Positions 18,840-30,025 of a DNA stretch of 53,827 nucleotides are shown in pieces. Position 1 is the stretch's first letter. Each line of letters starts with the position of its first letter. The stretch comes from Rheinheimera faecalis. Lineage in GTDB: Bacteria; Pseudomonadota; Gammaproteobacteria; Enterobacterales; Alteromonadaceae. The stretch is from assembly GCF_021290965.1 (NCBI RefSeq), contig NZ_JAJOYT010000020.1, forward strand, positions 1 through 53,827. Reading direction: 5' to 3'. The position numbers were made by a program, and so were the translations under genes. The notes under the pieces were generated by a model. The model saw only the letters and a program-made list of their open reading frames with translations, did not search any database and was not told the DNA's origin.

Positions 18840-20022
18840 CCGAAGCTTCTTGTAAAGAGTGCTTTGCATCCGGATAACCTTGTTTTGCGGCCTGCTCCAT
18901 TAATAATCGCCAACTTTGCCAATCCTGCTGCTGCCTGGCTAAATAAGCATAAAAATACTGCACTGGCATAATCAATTCTGGCTGAGCTAAAACCTTCTGC
19001 ATCAACTTAAAATACAAGTCTGGCACTTCTGCCTCATGTGAGCGCATAAAGCTTAGATTGTTTACTGGGGCGTAAGCTTGCTTCCCAACCTTGTTACAAC
19101 TATCTATCGGCTTTAACTGAATATCATCTTTTTCCAGTTTCCAGTGCTTCAGATATAACTCCAGCTGAGCTTTATCGGCCAGCACATTCGGCCGGATTTT
19201 ATCCTTGCTGCATTCCACTTCCGCCACTTGTACACTTAAGCTGTATTCATCGATAAAACCCAGAATATGAGCAAACTCGTGCCTGAATACTGCAAAAGAA
19301 CTGCTTTCAGCAAGTTGCACTATGCCATTGTTGTAATTTGCATTGCCCTCGCCCGCTACCAGCAATAACTGGCTAAAGCCACCCTCAGCAACATGGGACA
19401 TTAATACCGGATACTGACACTGAATACGTTGACCTGGCTGGTAACTACATTGTAAGTCAGTGCTATTAACGCGCTTTTCAGGCAAAAAACAGACAGATAA
19501 GGAAGAAAGCTGCGGATCCTGCTGCCACTGCTGCTGTAACAGTTGCAACTGCCGACTACCGGCTCTGGACTGGACTACAGGTTGCAAAGTAAGGCTACAA
19601 GAGGACTTTGAGTGTATTGGAGATTCAACACTGTTGTGCACATACTGCCAAATGCCATAATCAGCAGCTAAATCGGCCTGGACGGCATTTAAACTCCGTT
19701 GCTGATGCAGGTGTTGCTCAAGATAACCAGCGGCGGCTAAAAAGCCATCCTGCTTGCGTTTCAGCGCAATTAAAGCAGCAAGCTCATTGGTGAGCCCAGC
19801 ATCCACAGCCTTTTGATACCAATTCAGAGCAGATTGCGAGTCGCCCTGCTGTTCACGTTTTTTCGCAAGTATTACTGCGGCAGCCGCATTGCCTTGCTGC
19901 GCTTCATCCATTAATTGCTGTTCAGGCAAATGCTCAAGTGCAGGCTCACAGCCCACTAAACAGCAAAGCAACAAAACTGTTGAACACCTGAGCGAAGCGA
20001 AGATGGCACGGGAGGTGACCAC
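18820..20022 (-). CDS. Probable lipoprotein with Sel1-like repeats and an M64-like zinc metallopeptidase motif
   Basis: About 400 residues. Near the N-terminus VLLLCCLVGC is a lipobox, so the mature protein should be membrane-anchored. Next comes a Sel1/TPR-like region (AQQGNAAAAVILAKKREQQG, then WYQKAVDAG). The centre holds HEFAHILGFIDEY (about 247-259): an HExxH zinc site followed by DE, the spacing seen in M64 (IgA peptidase-like) enzymes. The C-terminus shows another Sel1-like stretch. The start is uncertain: GTG 20022 gives a plausible signal peptide without a clear ribosome-binding site, and the frame stays open to 20106 through a repeat element. Proteolytic activity and substrate are unproven. 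No named family recognised. Confidence 0.62.
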   Translation of the reverse strand: MVTSRAIFASLRCSTVLLLCCLVGCEPALEHLPEQQLMDEAQQGNAAAAVILAKKREQQGDSQSALNWYQKAVDAGLTNELAALIALKRKQDGFLAAAGYLEQHLHQQRSLNAVQADLAADYGIWQYVHNSVESPIHSKSSCSLTLQPVVQSRAGSRQLQLLQQQWQQDPQLSSLSVCFLPEKRVNSTDLQCSYQPGQRIQCQYPVLMSHVAEGGFSQLLLVAGEGNANYNNGIVQLAESSSFAVFRHEFAHILGFIDEYSLSVQVAEVECSKDKIRPNVLADKAQLELYLKHWKLEKDDIQLKPIDSCNKVGKQAYAPVNNLSFMRSHEAEVPDLYFKLMQKVLAQPELIMPVQYFYAYLARQQQDWQSWRLLMEQAAKQGYPDAKHSLQEASAIPTAP

Positions 20023-20110
20023 TATGGATAGCTGGAAACACAAAAACATCAGGAATGTTTTTGAACATTGGAGCATCGCGACGATGGCCCGGAGGGTGAG
20101 CGCCATGGAT
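19990..20110 (+). repeat. GGA-rich dispersed repeat, 81-bp period, locus 1
   Basis: Two homologous halves begin at 19990 and 20071 (81 bp apart); both read GAGC, a variable part, GATGGC-CGG-GGTGA-C-C-ATGGAT. Between them lies a hairpin, AAAAACAT with loop CAGGA closing on ATGTTTTT (20042-20062). Seven GGA triplets occur on the plus strand between 20011 and 20109. A core matching AACAT-GGAGC---GCGACGATGGCC-GGA is shared with the repeat at 46.2 kb. It overlaps the 5' end of the minus-strand lipoprotein gene. Confidence 0.8.
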
Positions 20111-20120
20111 GGCAGCGAAT

Positions 20121-20147
20121 AAAAAAGCCAGAAAACCGGCTTTTTTT
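20121..20147. terminator. Bidirectional terminator between nlpI and the GGA repeat
   Basis: AAAAAAGCC, 8-nt loop, GGCTTTTTTT. On the minus strand it ends nlpI, whose stop is 20 bp upstream. On the plus strand it sits directly after the GGA-rich repeat and has a T-run there too, so it could also end a transcript crossing that repeat. Confidence 0.8.
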
Positions 20148-20166
20148 ATTTAATCGCATCAGTCTG

Positions 20167-21084
20167 TTAATTAACAGGTGCAGTGCTTGCATCTAAACCA
20201 CGCAGCCTGTTCATTTCTATGCGGGCATAACGGTGTTCAACAAACTCATACACATTAGTCGCCAGTACTTTTTTATAGTAATCCAGCGCTTTGGTTGGGT
20301 TTTGCTGTTGATGCCACTTGGCCAGATAGAAATAAACTTCACATAAGCGTTCAGCCAGTTGTTGTGGATCGGAATTTACATTAGCTGCCGCATCCAGTAA
20401 CTCTTGTTCTGAGATTTTTCCCAGATAAAAAGCCACTATATTGCTGGCCCAATGGGTTTGATCCAACTTCAGCTGATTCACAGCTAAACGCGCCTGAGCT
20501 TCAGGGACAGATAACTTGGCATCAGCAAAATACAACCACAATGAACGGTATGGATCTTCAGGTTTAGCCTGATAAAACTGTTCAAAATCACCAATAGCCA
20601 GATCAGTTTTACTATCATACAGCAGAGCTATACCCCGGTTTAAATAAGCATAATCATAATCTGGTGCCAGCTCTAAAGCGGCATCAAATGACTCATAGGC
20701 TTCGGTGTAGTTGCCCACTAAGGTATGGTGAATACCAATAAAGTTATAGGCATCGGCCATATCAGGCTGTAAGCGTAAAGCTCGCAGAAAATCAAAACGG
20801 GCTAATGAACGTAAACCGACACTGTCGTACATCACACCACGGTCGTAAAATAACCGGGCACGTTGTTCATCTGTAGTTTCGGCTTTGGTCAACAGCTCGG
20901 AAATTCGCGCTATAGCAATTTCAGTGCGATAAGAGGCAGGAACTGGTTCTGGTGCCAGTGGATTTTCCACCAGTACAGCCACTTCAGTTGAAGGTTTCTG
21001 GGCGCAAGCGCCCAGAGCCAGCAGTGCTGTAAGCAGCACCGCACTTTTGGTCAGGTCAGAGACCTTACTGAGCTTCAACAGCAT
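20167..21084 (-). CDS. nlpI: Lipoprotein NlpI (TPR protein)
   Basis: Outer-membrane lipoprotein with tetratricopeptide repeats; in E. coli it is an adaptor for the protease Prc and for peptidoglycan hydrolases. Here 305 residues with lipobox ALGAC, then TPR units including [19 protein letters not shown] and [12 protein letters not shown]. Start ATG 21084 lies inside the end of pnp (20-bp overlap); a TTG four codons earlier is a less likely start. The order pnp-nlpI is conserved and suggests translational coupling. Confidence 0.93.
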   Translation of the reverse strand: MLLKLSKVSDLTKSAVLLTALLALGACAQKPSTEVAVLVENPLAPEPVPASYRTEIAIARISELLTKAETTDEQRARLFYDRGVMYDSVGLRSLARFDFLRALRLQPDMADAYNFIGIHHTLVGNYTEAYESFDAALELAPDYDYAYLNRGIALLYDSKTDLAIGDFEQFYQAKPEDPYRSLWLYFADAKLSVPEAQARLAVNQLKLDQTHWASNIVAFYLGKISEQELLDAAANVNSDPQQLAERLCEVYFYLAKWHQQQNPTKALDYYKKVLATNVYEFVEHRYARIEMNRLRGLDASTAPVN

Positions 21085-23197
21085 CAGCAGACTCAACAGC
21101 TGCAGGTTTGTCCTGAGCTTCTTTAATGCTTAAACGCACACGACCTTGCTTGTCCACTTCCATCACTTTTACAGCAACTTTCTGACCGATCACTAAGTGG
21201 TCAGCTACATTGCTCACGCGCTCATCAGAGATTTGTGAAATGTGAACTAAACCGTCTTTGCCAGGTAGAACGTTAACGAAAGCACCGAAGTCAACAATAC
21301 GCACTACTTCGCCCTGGTACACTGCACCCACTTCGATTTCAGCTGTGATAGCTTCGATACGGTTGATGGCGATGTTCGCAGCTTGTGAGTTAGTCGCAGC
21401 AATTTTCACTGTACCGTCATCTTCGATTTCGATAGTAGTACCAGATTCTTCAGTGATCTGACGGATCACAGCACCACCTTTACCAATCACGTCACGGATT
21501 TTTTCCGGGTTGATTTTTAAAGTGTAGATACGTGGAGCATGTTCAGACAGCTCTTCACGGTGCGTGCTGATTGCCTGGTCCATCACGTTCAGAATGTGAA
21601 TACGGGCAGCTTTAGCTTGCTTCAGAGCGATCTGCATGATCTCGCGAGTGATACCTTCGATTTTGATATCCATCTGCAGTGCAGTGATACCTTCAGTAGT
21701 ACCAGCCACTTTAAAGTCCATGTCACCTAAGTGATCTTCATCACCTAAGATGTCAGACAGAACAACGAAGTCGTTGCCTTCTTTTACCAGACCCATAGCG
21801 ATACCAGCTACAGAAGCTTTGATTGGTACACCAGCATCCATCAGAGCTAATGAAGAACCACACACAGAAGCCATAGAGCTTGAACCGTTTGATTCAGTGA
21901 TTTCAGATACCATACGTACTGTGTACGGGAAGTCATTGAAATCTGGCATTACAGCAGCTACACCACGTTTAGCTAAACGGCCGTGACCGATTTCGCGACG
22001 TTTTGGTGAACCTACCATACCTGTCTCACCTACTGAGTACGGAGGGAAGTTGTAGTGGAACAGGAAGTTGTCAGTTTTTTCGCTCAGTAAGTCATCTACT
22101 GTTTGCGCGTCACGGGCAGTACCTAAAGTACAGGTTACTAACGCCTGAGTCTCACCACGAGTGAACAAAGCTGAACCGTGTGTACGTGGTAATAAGCCTG
22201 TCATTACACTTAAAGCACGGATCATTTCGTTGTCACGACCATCAATACGTGGTTCGCCTTTGATGATACGGCTACGGACGATTTGGCTTTCCAGGTTGTG
22301 GAAAATTTCGTTCGCTTCAGTTTCGTTAAAGCCTTCGCCTTCCGCTAATTCAGCTTTGATTTTAGCGAACACTTCAGCTTTGATTGCGCCAATGGCTTCG
22401 TAACGTTTTGCTTTTTCAGTGATACGGTAAGCTTCGCCAACCGGCGCTGTTGCCAGTTCAGCAATTTTGCTGGTCACTGTCGCGTTTTTCACCGGAGCAA
22501 CCCAGTTCCAGACTGGTTTTGCAGCAACAGCCGCAAATTCATTGATAGCGTTGATTACAGTTTGCATTTGGTCGTGACCAAATACCACTGCACCTAACAT
22601 CACTTCTTCTGACAATACGCCAGCTTCAGATTCAACCATCAATACAGCGTTTGCAGTACCTGCAACCACTAAATCCAGTTTGCTGTCTTTTAATTCAGTT
22701 TCTGACGGGTTTAACACGTACTGGCTGTTTACATAACCAACACGGGCCGCGCCTAATGGACCACTGAACGGGATACCAGAGATAGCCAGTGCAGCAGAAG
22801 TTGCGATGATAGAGATAATGTCCGGCTGAATTTCAGGTTGTACTGAAACTACAGTAGCTATTACCTGAACTTCGTTGGTGAAGCCTTCAGGGAATAATGG
22901 ACGGATTGGACGGTCGATTAAACGAGAAGTTAAAGTCTCGCCTTCTGACGGACGGCCTTCACGCTTGAAGAAACCACCAGGGATGCGGCCTGCCGCATAA
23001 GTTTTTTCCTGATAGTTCACAGTCAGAGGGAAAAAGTCCTGACCTGGTTTTGGTTGTTTTTTAGCGACCACTGTGACTAACACAGAGGTATCACCCATGC
23101 TTGCAAGTACAGCCGCGTCTGCTTGACGGGCGATAACGCCGGTTTCCAGAGTGATAGTGTGTTGGCCAAACTGGAATGATTTTACGATGGGGTTCAC
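21065..23197 (-). CDS. pnp: Polynucleotide phosphorylase
   Basis: 3'-5' phosphorolytic exoribonuclease, a core member of the RNA degradosome; 710 residues (E. coli 711). Two RNase PH domains flank a helical linker, then a KH domain ([16 protein letters not shown], about 560-575) and an S1 domain ([19 protein letters not shown], about 640). Start is GTG or ATG-equivalent at 23197 after GAAAGGAAA. The C-terminus is acidic. Downstream of rpsO with a terminator between. Confidence 0.97.
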   Translation of the reverse strand: MNPIVKSFQFGQHTITLETGVIARQADAAVLASMGDTSVLVTVVAKKQPKPGQDFFPLTVNYQEKTYAAGRIPGGFFKREGRPSEGETLTSRLIDRPIRPLFPEGFTNEVQVIATVVSVQPEIQPDIISIIATSAALAISGIPFSGPLGAARVGYVNSQYVLNPSETELKDSKLDLVVAGTANAVLMVESEAGVLSEEVMLGAVVFGHDQMQTVINAINEFAAVAAKPVWNWVAPVKNATVTSKIAELATAPVGEAYRITEKAKRYEAIGAIKAEVFAKIKAELAEGEGFNETEANEIFHNLESQIVRSRIIKGEPRIDGRDNEMIRALSVMTGLLPRTHGSALFTRGETQALVTCTLGTARDAQTVDDLLSEKTDNFLFHYNFPPYSVGETGMVGSPKRREIGHGRLAKRGVAAVMPDFNDFPYTVRMVSEITESNGSSSMASVCGSSLALMDAGVPIKASVAGIAMGLVKEGNDFVVLSDILGDEDHLGDMDFKVAGTTEGITALQMDIKIEGITREIMQIALKQAKAARIHILNVMDQAISTHREELSEHAPRIYTLKINPEKIRDVIGKGGAVIRQITEESGTTIEIEDDGTVKIAATNSQAANIAINRIEAITAEIEVGAVYQGEVVRIVDFGAFVNVLPGKDGLVHISQISDERVSNVADHLVIGQKVAVKVMEVDKQGRVRLSIKEAQDKPAAVESADAVEAQ

Positions 23198-23396
23198 TGA
23201 TTATTTCCTTTCTATTTTTCGCGTTTTTTCGCGGAGTCTTTTGGTCTGTTTTTCGCGGCACAGTATAGCCTGTTACAAGGCTGAAAAGATAGCTGGCACC
23301 AGAGTCGCAGGGTATAAAATTTAAGCATGTCCGGGCGGTAAGAACATCATGAAGGCATTAAGTTGCATTGATATGAATTTTTCTGTTTTGAAGTCG

Positions 23397-23428
23397 AAAA
23401 AAAAGCCAGTCGAGGACTGGCTTTTTCA
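23397..23428 (-). terminator. Terminator between rpsO and pnp
   Basis: On the minus strand AAAAAGCCAGTC, CTC loop, GACTGGCTTTTTTTT, 16 bp beyond the rpsO stop. It should end most rpsO transcripts, with read-through or a separate promoter feeding pnp, as in E. coli. Confidence 0.9.
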
Positions 23429-23443
23429 GGCATAAGCTGCGAA

Positions 23444-23713
23444 TTAACGACGCAGACCTAAACGCTCGATCAGAGTAGCGTAACGCTGACCGTCTTTGCC
23501 TTTTAAGTAATCTAATAACTTACGACGTTGGCTAACCATACGTAACAGGCCACGACGTGAGTGGTGGTCGTGCTTGTGATCAGCAAAGTGCGGTTGTAAC
23601 TTAGCGATAGTTGCAGTTAATAATGCAACTTGTACTTCTGGTGAACCGGTATCGCCTTGTTTAACAGCGAAATCTGCTAAGATTTGCGCTTTTTCAGCTG
23701 TAGTTAGTGACAT
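23444..23713 (-). CDS. rpsO: 30S ribosomal protein S15
   Basis: Small-subunit protein that binds 16S rRNA at the central three-way junction; 89 residues, exactly the usual length. The signature [20 protein letters not shown] (about 45-64) is conserved. Ribosome-binding site GGAGG lies upstream of the ATG. A promoter-like sequence is seen about 70-95 bp upstream. Confidence 0.98.
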   Translation of the reverse strand: MSLTTAEKAQILADFAVKQGDTGSPEVQVALLTATIAKLQPHFADHKHDHHSRRGLLRMVSQRRKLLDYLKGKDGQRYATLIERLGLRR

Positions 23714-23779
23714 AGAGCCTCCAAATAGAGAGATATGTTGTGCCGGCCACTAATCCAGCAACAACGAAAATGAGCGCGC

Positions 23780-23808
23780 ATTCTATGCGCTTTCTTAAAG
23801 TCTTACAA
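23780..23808 (-). promoter_or_regulatory. Candidate sigma-70 promoter for rpsO
   Basis: On the minus strand TTGTAA, a 17-bp spacer and TAGAAT, in the truB-rpsO gap. Placement and spacing are good; transcription start not proven. Confidence 0.55.
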
Positions 23809-23814
23809 GCAAAA

Positions 23815-24756
23815 TTATAATGCTGGGGTTTGCCAAGCACTGGTGTTCAGTAAACGTCGAACCGACAGCACTCCGGTCTCTAACGAAGCCACCCCAATAA
23901 ACTGTTGGGCAGGGCCATACAACTTAATAGCATCGGCAGATTCCGTACCTAAATCCACCAGTTCAGACTCGCTTAACAACACCGTCTGGCCATGCACTAA
24001 ACGTTTTTGCTGCTCTTCAGTAAGCTTCAGCTCTGGCAAGCCTGTTAAGGCTAAATCCATAGGCAACAATAAAGCGTCTAAGCCAGCCCAGTCTTGCTTG
24101 TCGTTAAAGGGCACCAGCTGTTCCTGCGTCAGCATTTGCGCAGCATCAAAAGGCCCCACATGAATACGACGTAAGGCGCTGACATAAGCACCAGAACCCA
24201 AAGCCTCACCTAAGTCATCGATTAAGGTGCGGATGTAAGTACCTTTGCTGCAATGCACCAGGAAGCTGGCGTATTCGCCGTCAAAGTGCTGCAATTCAAA
24301 ACGGAAGATAGTGATAGGCCGCGCTTCACGTGGTACTTCAATGCCCTGACGGGCATATTTGTACAGCGGCTGCCCCTGATACTTTAAGGCCGAAAACATA
24401 GTCGGAACTTGCATCTGGGGGCCACGAAACTGCTGCATCATCTGCTCAAGCAGGGCTTGATCAAATGCCACAGGCTTACGGCTGATGATTTCACCTGCCG
24501 CATCGCTGGTGTCAGTACGTATACCAAAATGGGCGGTCACCAGATAAGTTTTGTCGGTGTCTAATAAGAACTGACAAAACTTAGTGGCTTCACCAAAACA
24601 AATGGGCAATAAACCACTGGCCAGTGGATCTAAAGCGCCGGTGTGACCAGCCTTTTCCGCCTGATACAACCAACGCACACGCTGCAAAATACCATTGCTG
24701 GAAATTTCTAACGGCTTATCAAGTAACAGAATGCCGTGGACAGCACGACGCGCCAT
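23815..24756 (-). CDS. truB: tRNA pseudouridine-55 synthase
   Basis: Makes pseudouridine 55 in the T-loop of tRNAs; 313 residues (E. coli 314). Catalytic Asp43 lies in GHTGALDPLASG. Family blocks FSALKYQGQPLYKYAR (about 131-146) and CSKGTYIRTL (about 174) are intact, followed by the C-terminal PUA-like region. Its ATG overlaps the rbfA stop by one base (TAATG). Confidence 0.97.
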   Translation of the reverse strand: MARRAVHGILLLDKPLEISSNGILQRVRWLYQAEKAGHTGALDPLASGLLPICFGEATKFCQFLLDTDKTYLVTAHFGIRTDTSDAAGEIISRKPVAFDQALLEQMMQQFRGPQMQVPTMFSALKYQGQPLYKYARQGIEVPREARPITIFRFELQHFDGEYASFLVHCSKGTYIRTLIDDLGEALGSGAYVSALRRIHVGPFDAAQMLTQEQLVPFNDKQDWAGLDALLLPMDLALTGLPELKLTEEQQKRLVHGQTVLLSESELVDLGTESADAIKLYGPAQQFIGVASLETGVLSVRRLLNTSAWQTPAL

Positions 24757-25184
24757 TACTCTTCCTCGTCCTTGTCGACCTTAGGTTTACGATCCGGTTC
24801 CTGACCTGCATCAATACGACGCTTGTCATCTTCACGGCGTACCTGTTCAACCAGGTTGGCCATATGAATACCCTGATCCAAAGACTGGTCAAAGTAAAAA
24901 CGAATCGTTGGTACTATGCGGGCCTGAATACGCTTGGCGATCAGACTGCGGACATAACCACAGGCGTCGTTTAAAATATCCAGGTTTGCTTTTACCTTTT
25001 CAGCTTCCAAGCCTAAAAAAGTAACAAAAATTTTGGCGTGTGATAAGTCACGCGACACGTCCACATCAGACACTGTAATCATGTTGTGTAAGCGTGGGTC
25101 TTTGATTTCACGTTGTAAAATCACTGCGATTTCCTGCTGCATTTGCTGCGACAGACGGTCTACCCGGGTAAATTCTTTAGCCAT
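24756..25184 (-). CDS. rbfA: Ribosome-binding factor A
   Basis: KH-fold protein needed for late 30S maturation and cold adaptation; 142 residues. Begins MAKEFTRVDRLSQQMQQEI and continues with ILQREIKDPRL, matching the family. Start is ATG 25184, preceded by GGAAAGAG; an in-frame TTG 15 bp upstream overlaps that site. The acidic tail DKDEEE ends on the truB start. Confidence 0.96.
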   Translation of the reverse strand: MAKEFTRVDRLSQQMQQEIAVILQREIKDPRLHNMITVSDVDVSRDLSHAKIFVTFLGLEAEKVKANLDILNDACGYVRSLIAKRIQARIVPTIRFYFDQSLDQGIHMANLVEQVRREDDKRRIDAGQEPDRKPKVDKDEEE

Positions 25185-25216
25185 AACTCTTTCCAACACA
25201 TTTGAGCAGAAAGAAA

Positions 25217-25234
25217 CAGGGGCCTAAGCCCCTG
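25217..25234 (-). terminator. Hairpin between infB and rbfA
   Basis: Perfect arms CAGGGGC and GCCCCTG around a 4-nt loop; on the minus strand followed by TTTCTTTCT, a pyrimidine-rich but imperfect T-run. May attenuate or protect the infB 3' end rather than fully terminate, since rbfA and truB usually share the operon. Confidence 0.45.
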
Positions 25235-25270
25235 CCGATCTCTGTATCTTATAACCTACCAATGAGGTGC

Positions 25271-27952
25271 TTATAAAGTACGTTCTACTTGAACGACTTC
25301 GAACACTTCAATCTGGTCGCCTTCACGCACGTCGTTGTAGTTCTTCACGCCGATACCACACTCGAAGCCGTTGCGTACTTCGGATACGTCGTCTTTAACA
25401 CGACGCAAGGACTCCAGTTCACCTTCGAAAATTACTACGTTGTCACGCAGTACACGAATTGGCGCGTTACGTTTAATAACACCTTCGGTCACCATACAAC
25501 CTGCGATAGCACCAAACTTCGGCGAGCGGAACACGGCACGAACCTGAGCCAGACCAATGATCTGCTGTTTAAACTCAGGCGCTAACATACCAGTCATCGC
25601 TGCACGTACTTCATCTAACAGCTCATAAATGATGCTGTAGTAACGTAAGTCCAGATTCTCGTCTTCGATGATCTTACGGGCTGTACCTTCGGCACGCACG
25701 TTGAAACCGATAACGATAGCTGAAGATGCAGCTGCAAGCGTCGCGTCAGTTTCAGTAATACCACCCACGCCACTACCGATGATTTTGATTTTCACTTCAT
25801 CAGTCGACAGTCGGCTCAGTGATTCACTGATCGCTTCCACAGAACCTTGTACGTCTGCTTTCAGAACTATGTTCAGTTCTGACACATCGCCTTCGGACAG
25901 GTTCGCAAACATGTTCTCCAGCTTAGATTTCTGCTGACGGGCCAGCTTGACGTCACGGAATTTACCTTGACGGTACAAAGCAACTTCACGGGCTTTACGC
26001 TCGTCTTTCACTACAGTCACTTCATCACCAGCCTGAGGCACACCGGACAGACCTAAGATCTCAACCGGAATAGATGGGCCAGCAACTTTGATTTCTTTAC
26101 CGTTTTCATCGCGCATTGCACGAACACGGCCGTATTCGAAACCACAAAGCACGATTTCGCCTTGTTGCAGTGTACCTTCCTGTACCAGGATGGAAGCAAC
26201 AGGACCACGACCTTTATCCAGACGTGATTCAATCACCACACCACGGGCCAGACCTTTTCTTACTGCTTTTAATTCAAGCAGTTCAGCCTGGTTCAGGATG
26301 GCTTCCAGCAGGTCGTCGATACCCATACCGGTTTTTGCAGAGATAGGCACGAACTGAGTATCACCGCCCCACTCTTCAGAAATAACACCAAACTGAGATA
26401 ATTCGTTACGAACACGATCCGGATCTGCATCCGGTTTATCCATCTTGTTGACAGCAACAACCAGAGGCACACCAGCAGCTTTAGCATGCTGAATAGCTTC
26501 TTTGGTTTGTGGCATGACGCCATCGTCTGCTGCAACCACCAGAATAACGATATCTGTGGCTTTAGCACCACGGGCACGCATTGAAGTAAAAGCAGCGTGA
26601 CCTGGAGTATCAAGGAAAGTCACCATACCGCGTTCTGTTTCTACATGGTAAGCACCGATATGCTGAGTAATACCACCGGCTTCGCCAGCTGCTACTTTTG
26701 CTTTACGGATATAATCCAGCGTAGAGGTTTTACCATGGTCAACGTGACCCATAACGGTAACAACCGGAGCACGAGGCTCTAACTCGCCTTCACCCTGACG
26801 GTCAGACATTACAGCTTCTTCCAGCTCGTTTTCTTTGGTCAGAGTGAACTTGTGGCCCATCTCTTCACAAACGATAGCTGCAGTTTCCTGATCAATGACC
26901 TGATTAATGGTTGCCATAGCACCCATTTTCATCATGACCTTGATCACTTCAGAAGCTTTAACGGCCATCTTAGAAGCTAATTCAGCCACTGTGATAGTTT
27001 CGCCAATTTTTACTTCACGTTCTACCGGCTGAGCTGGTTTGTTAAAACCATGCTGCATGCTGACAGGCGTTTTCTTTTTCTTGTGACGATTAGCGCGGTT
27101 AAACGCATCTTTATCATCAGCGTCATCTTTTTTCTTAGCTTTGCCAGCAGGAGCTTTTTTCGTCGTACGACGGCCACCACGTTCTTCACGGGCGTCCACT
27201 TCGTCTTCAGCAGCTTTAGCATAGACGTTGCTGGTTAAGTGATAATCAGCGTCTTCTGCTGCTGGTTTTGTCTCTTCTTTAGCCCAACGTTCAGCATTTT
27301 CTTCAGCTAAACGACGTGCAGCTTCAGCTTGTTGCAAAGCTTCGGCTTCCAGCTTACGTAACTGCTCAGCTTCCTGTTGTGCTTTGATGCGCTCAGCTTC
27401 AGCCTTAGCTTCTTCTTTCGCAGCACGACGAGCCGCTTCTTCCGGATCATCTTTCATTAACTGAGCGTGTTTTGCTTCGTCACGTTTTTTCTGTTCAGCC
27501 GCTTTACGATCAGCTTCTTCTTTCGCTTTACGATTGGCTTCTTCTTTTACTTTTTGCTCTGCAGCTAAACGCTCATGTTCACGTTTTGCAGCTTCTGCTG
27601 CTTGTTCTGCGGCAATACGTTCTTCTTCAGCCAGCTTTGCAGCTTCTTCGCCAGAAGGACGTTTAACAAAAGTCTTTTGCTTGCGCACTTCAACCTGAAT
27701 CTCACGGTTGCGACCAGCGCCACCGGCCACACTCAGGGTGGTTTTTTCTTTACGAACTAACGTCAGTTTGGACGGTTCAGCGGACTGACCGCCGTGGGCA
27801 CGGCTTAAGTGATCCAGAAGAGTTTTTTTCTCTTCTTCATTGACCATTTGGCCGACTTGTTTTGTTATGCCTGCATCCGCAAACTGTTGGATTATACGAT
27901 CAACAGTCGTATTGACGTCACTGGCCAGTTTTTCTATGGTTACATCTGCCAT
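25271..27952 (-). CDS. infB: Translation initiation factor IF-2
   Basis: GTPase that brings initiator tRNA to the ribosome and promotes subunit joining; 893 residues (E. coli 890). Order: IF2-N domain (about 1-50), a long charged Ala/Glu/Lys-rich helical region (about 100-240), a second IF2-N domain (about 310-365), the GTPase with GHVDHGKTS (about 402-410), DTPGH and NKMD, then domains II-IV. Internal starts giving shorter isoforms, known in E. coli, were not resolved. Lies 26 bp after nusA. Confidence 0.98.
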   Translation of the reverse strand: MADVTIEKLASDVNTTVDRIIQQFADAGITKQVGQMVNEEEKKTLLDHLSRAHGGQSAEPSKLTLVRKEKTTLSVAGGAGRNREIQVEVRKQKTFVKRPSGEEAAKLAEEERIAAEQAAEAAKREHERLAAEQKVKEEANRKAKEEADRKAAEQKKRDEAKHAQLMKDDPEEAARRAAKEEAKAEAERIKAQQEAEQLRKLEAEALQQAEAARRLAEENAERWAKEETKPAAEDADYHLTSNVYAKAAEDEVDAREERGGRRTTKKAPAGKAKKKDDADDKDAFNRANRHKKKKTPVSMQHGFNKPAQPVEREVKIGETITVAELASKMAVKASEVIKVMMKMGAMATINQVIDQETAAIVCEEMGHKFTLTKENELEEAVMSDRQGEGELEPRAPVVTVMGHVDHGKTSTLDYIRKAKVAAGEAGGITQHIGAYHVETERGMVTFLDTPGHAAFTSMRARGAKATDIVILVVAADDGVMPQTKEAIQHAKAAGVPLVVAVNKMDKPDADPDRVRNELSQFGVISEEWGGDTQFVPISAKTGMGIDDLLEAILNQAELLELKAVRKGLARGVVIESRLDKGRGPVASILVQEGTLQQGEIVLCGFEYGRVRAMRDENGKEIKVAGPSIPVEILGLSGVPQAGDEVTVVKDERKAREVALYRQGKFRDVKLARQQKSKLENMFANLSEGDVSELNIVLKADVQGSVEAISESLSRLSTDEVKIKIIGSGVGGITETDATLAAASSAIVIGFNVRAEGTARKIIEDENLDLRYYSIIYELLDEVRAAMTGMLAPEFKQQIIGLAQVRAVFRSPKFGAIAGCMVTEGVIKRNAPIRVLRDNVVIFEGELESLRRVKDDVSEVRNGFECGIGVKNYNDVREGDQIEVFEVVQVERTL

Positions 27953-27978
27953 GTCAGTTTTTACCTCCGTTGACCCAC

Positions 27979-29475
27979 TTATTTGTCTTCACTGAACCAA
28001 ACAATATTACGGGCAGCCATAATCAGCTCTGCCGCTTTTTCTTCAGTCATTTTTTCGATTTCAATCAAATCATCTACCCCAAGCTCTGCCAGATCATCAA
28101 GAGTGATGATGCCTTTGCTGGCCAACACATAAGCTGTGTGGGTACCAACACCTGGCAGATTAACTAATGCTTCACTAGGCGCTGAGCCTTCCAGTGATTC
28201 TTCGCTGGCCAGAGCACGTGTGGTTAACACGGCTTTAGCACGTTTACGTAACTCTTCTACTGTATCTTCGTCTAAACCATCAACAGACAACAGTTCGCTG
28301 ACCGGCACATAGGCGATTTCTTCTAAGGTAGAAAAACCTTCGTCTACTAACACACCGGCAAAATCTTCGTCGATTTCCAGTGCAGTCATAAACAATTCCA
28401 ACACCTTGGCATTTTCTTCCTGGTGTTTGGTTTTCATGGCAGAAACCGTCATCACGTTTAATTCCCAGCCGGTTAACTGGCTGGCTAAACGCACGTTCTG
28501 ACCTGCGCGACCAATGGCCATAGCCAGGTTGCTGTCTTCAACTGCGATGTCCATAGAGTGCTTATCTTCATCAACGATGATAGAAGCGACTTCTGCTGGT
28601 GACATAGCGTTGATCACAAACTGAGCCGGGTTGTCATCGTATAAAACGATATCAACACGTTCGCCCGTTAATTCGCTGGATACGGCTTGTACACGTGAAC
28701 CACGCATACCTACGCAAGCACCTACAGGGTCGATACGGCGGTCGTTGGTTTTCACTGCAATTTTAGCGCGTGAACCCGGATCGCGCGCAGCGCCACGGAT
28801 TTCAATCATCTCTTCGCCGATTTCCGGCACTTCGATACGGAACAATTCGATCAGCATTTCAGGACGGGTACGGCTTAAAAACAGCTGAGCACCACGGGCT
28901 TCTGGCTTTACTTCAAACAACAAAGTACGGATACGATCGCCTGGACGGAAAGTCTCACGTGGCAACATTTCTTCTTTAGCTAACATGGCTTCTGCATTGT
29001 TACCTAAGTCGACAATGATGCTGTCGCGGTTTACTTTTTTCACCACGCCAGTGACTAACTCACCGACCTGATCCACATAAGCTTCAACCACTTGTGAACG
29101 TTCTGCTTCACGTACTTTTTGTACTATGACCTGTTTCGCCATTTGGGTGGTGATACGGTCAAAAGTAATAGAGTCGATTTGCTCTTCAACATAATCACCC
29201 ACTTGTAAGTGAGGTTCGTCGTATTGAGCAGCAGACAAGGTGATTTCGCGGTACGGATGTTCTTGTACCTGATCATCCGGAATAACCATCCAACGACGGA
29301 AAGTTTCATAAGAGCCAGTTTTACGATCTATGGTCACACGGACTTCGATGTCGCCTTCGTTTTTCTTTTTAGTGGCGGCCGCTAACGCGTACTCTAACGC
29401 CTGGAAAATTTTCTCGCGCGGAACTGACTTTTCGTTCGAGACCGCGTCTACTACTAATAAAATTTCTTTAGCCAT
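27979..29475 (-). CDS. nusA: Transcription elongation/termination factor NusA
   Basis: Binds RNA polymerase and nascent RNA and controls pausing, termination and antitermination; 498 residues (E. coli 495). N-terminal polymerase-binding domain (1-130), S1 (about 135-200), two KH domains (about 200-345, with [14 protein letters not shown]), and two acidic helix-hairpin-helix repeats in the last 140 residues, the gammaproteobacterial arrangement. Lies between rimP and infB. Confidence 0.98.
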   Translation of the reverse strand: MAKEILLVVDAVSNEKSVPREKIFQALEYALAAATKKKNEGDIEVRVTIDRKTGSYETFRRWMVIPDDQVQEHPYREITLSAAQYDEPHLQVGDYVEEQIDSITFDRITTQMAKQVIVQKVREAERSQVVEAYVDQVGELVTGVVKKVNRDSIIVDLGNNAEAMLAKEEMLPRETFRPGDRIRTLLFEVKPEARGAQLFLSRTRPEMLIELFRIEVPEIGEEMIEIRGAARDPGSRAKIAVKTNDRRIDPVGACVGMRGSRVQAVSSELTGERVDIVLYDDNPAQFVINAMSPAEVASIIVDEDKHSMDIAVEDSNLAMAIGRAGQNVRLASQLTGWELNVMTVSAMKTKHQEENAKVLELFMTALEIDEDFAGVLVDEGFSTLEEIAYVPVSELLSVDGLDEDTVEELRKRAKAVLTTRALASEESLEGSAPSEALVNLPGVGTHTAYVLASKGIITLDDLAELGVDDLIEIEKMTEEKAAELIMAARNIVWFSEDK

Positions 29476-29503
29476 ATTATTTTGCCTCGCTTCGACCCGT
29501 GTA

Positions 29504-29959
29504 TCAGAACACAGGCACTACGTTCGCTTTATCTACGTTATCCATCAGCAAACGGTAGAGTTTGCCATCCACTTCCACTACTAACATATCGTCTTCGATT
29601 TGCGTCAGCAGGCCTTTAAATTTGCGGCGTCCTTCCTGAGGAATAGCCAATTTTACTTCAATGATCTGGCCAACAACTTTGGCGAAATGAGCAGGAGTAA
29701 AAAGTGGGCGGTCTAAACCAGGAGAGGACACTTCAAGGTAATATTCATTCGGGATAGGGTCTTCAACATCAAGTAACGCACTCACTTCACGGCTTACAGT
29801 GGCACAGTGGTCCACAGTAATGCCATCCTGATGGTCAATATAAACCCGCAGAATAGAGTGACGTCCAGCACGAACTAACTCTATGCCGACCAGTTCAAAG
29901 CCTGCGGCTTCTACTGTTGGCGTTAACAGCTCAGTTAACTGCTGTTCTTGTTTAGTCAA
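29504..29959 (-). CDS. rimP: Ribosome maturation factor RimP
   Basis: Assembly factor for the 30S subunit; 151 residues when started at TTG 29959. That start is supported by GGAGG exactly five bases upstream and by alignment with E. coli RimP (about 150 residues). The longer open frame upstream (to 30157) is non-homologous and runs through a terminator. Family signature: [15 protein letters not shown] (about 84-98). First gene of the rimP-nusA-infB operon, downstream of the initiator tRNA. Confidence 0.93.
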   Translation of the reverse strand: MTKQEQQLTELLTPTVEAAGFELVGIELVRAGRHSILRVYIDHQDGITVDHCATVSREVSALLDVEDPIPNEYYLEVSSPGLDRPLFTPAHFAKVVGQIIEVKLAIPQEGRRKFKGLLTQIEDDMLVVEVDGKLYRLLMDNVDKANVVPVF

Positions 29960-30025
29960 AGAGACCTCCAGAAATAAAAAAAGGGCATAGAGCCCAGAAT
30001 AGTAGTAAAACCTTGTCGCCAGATA

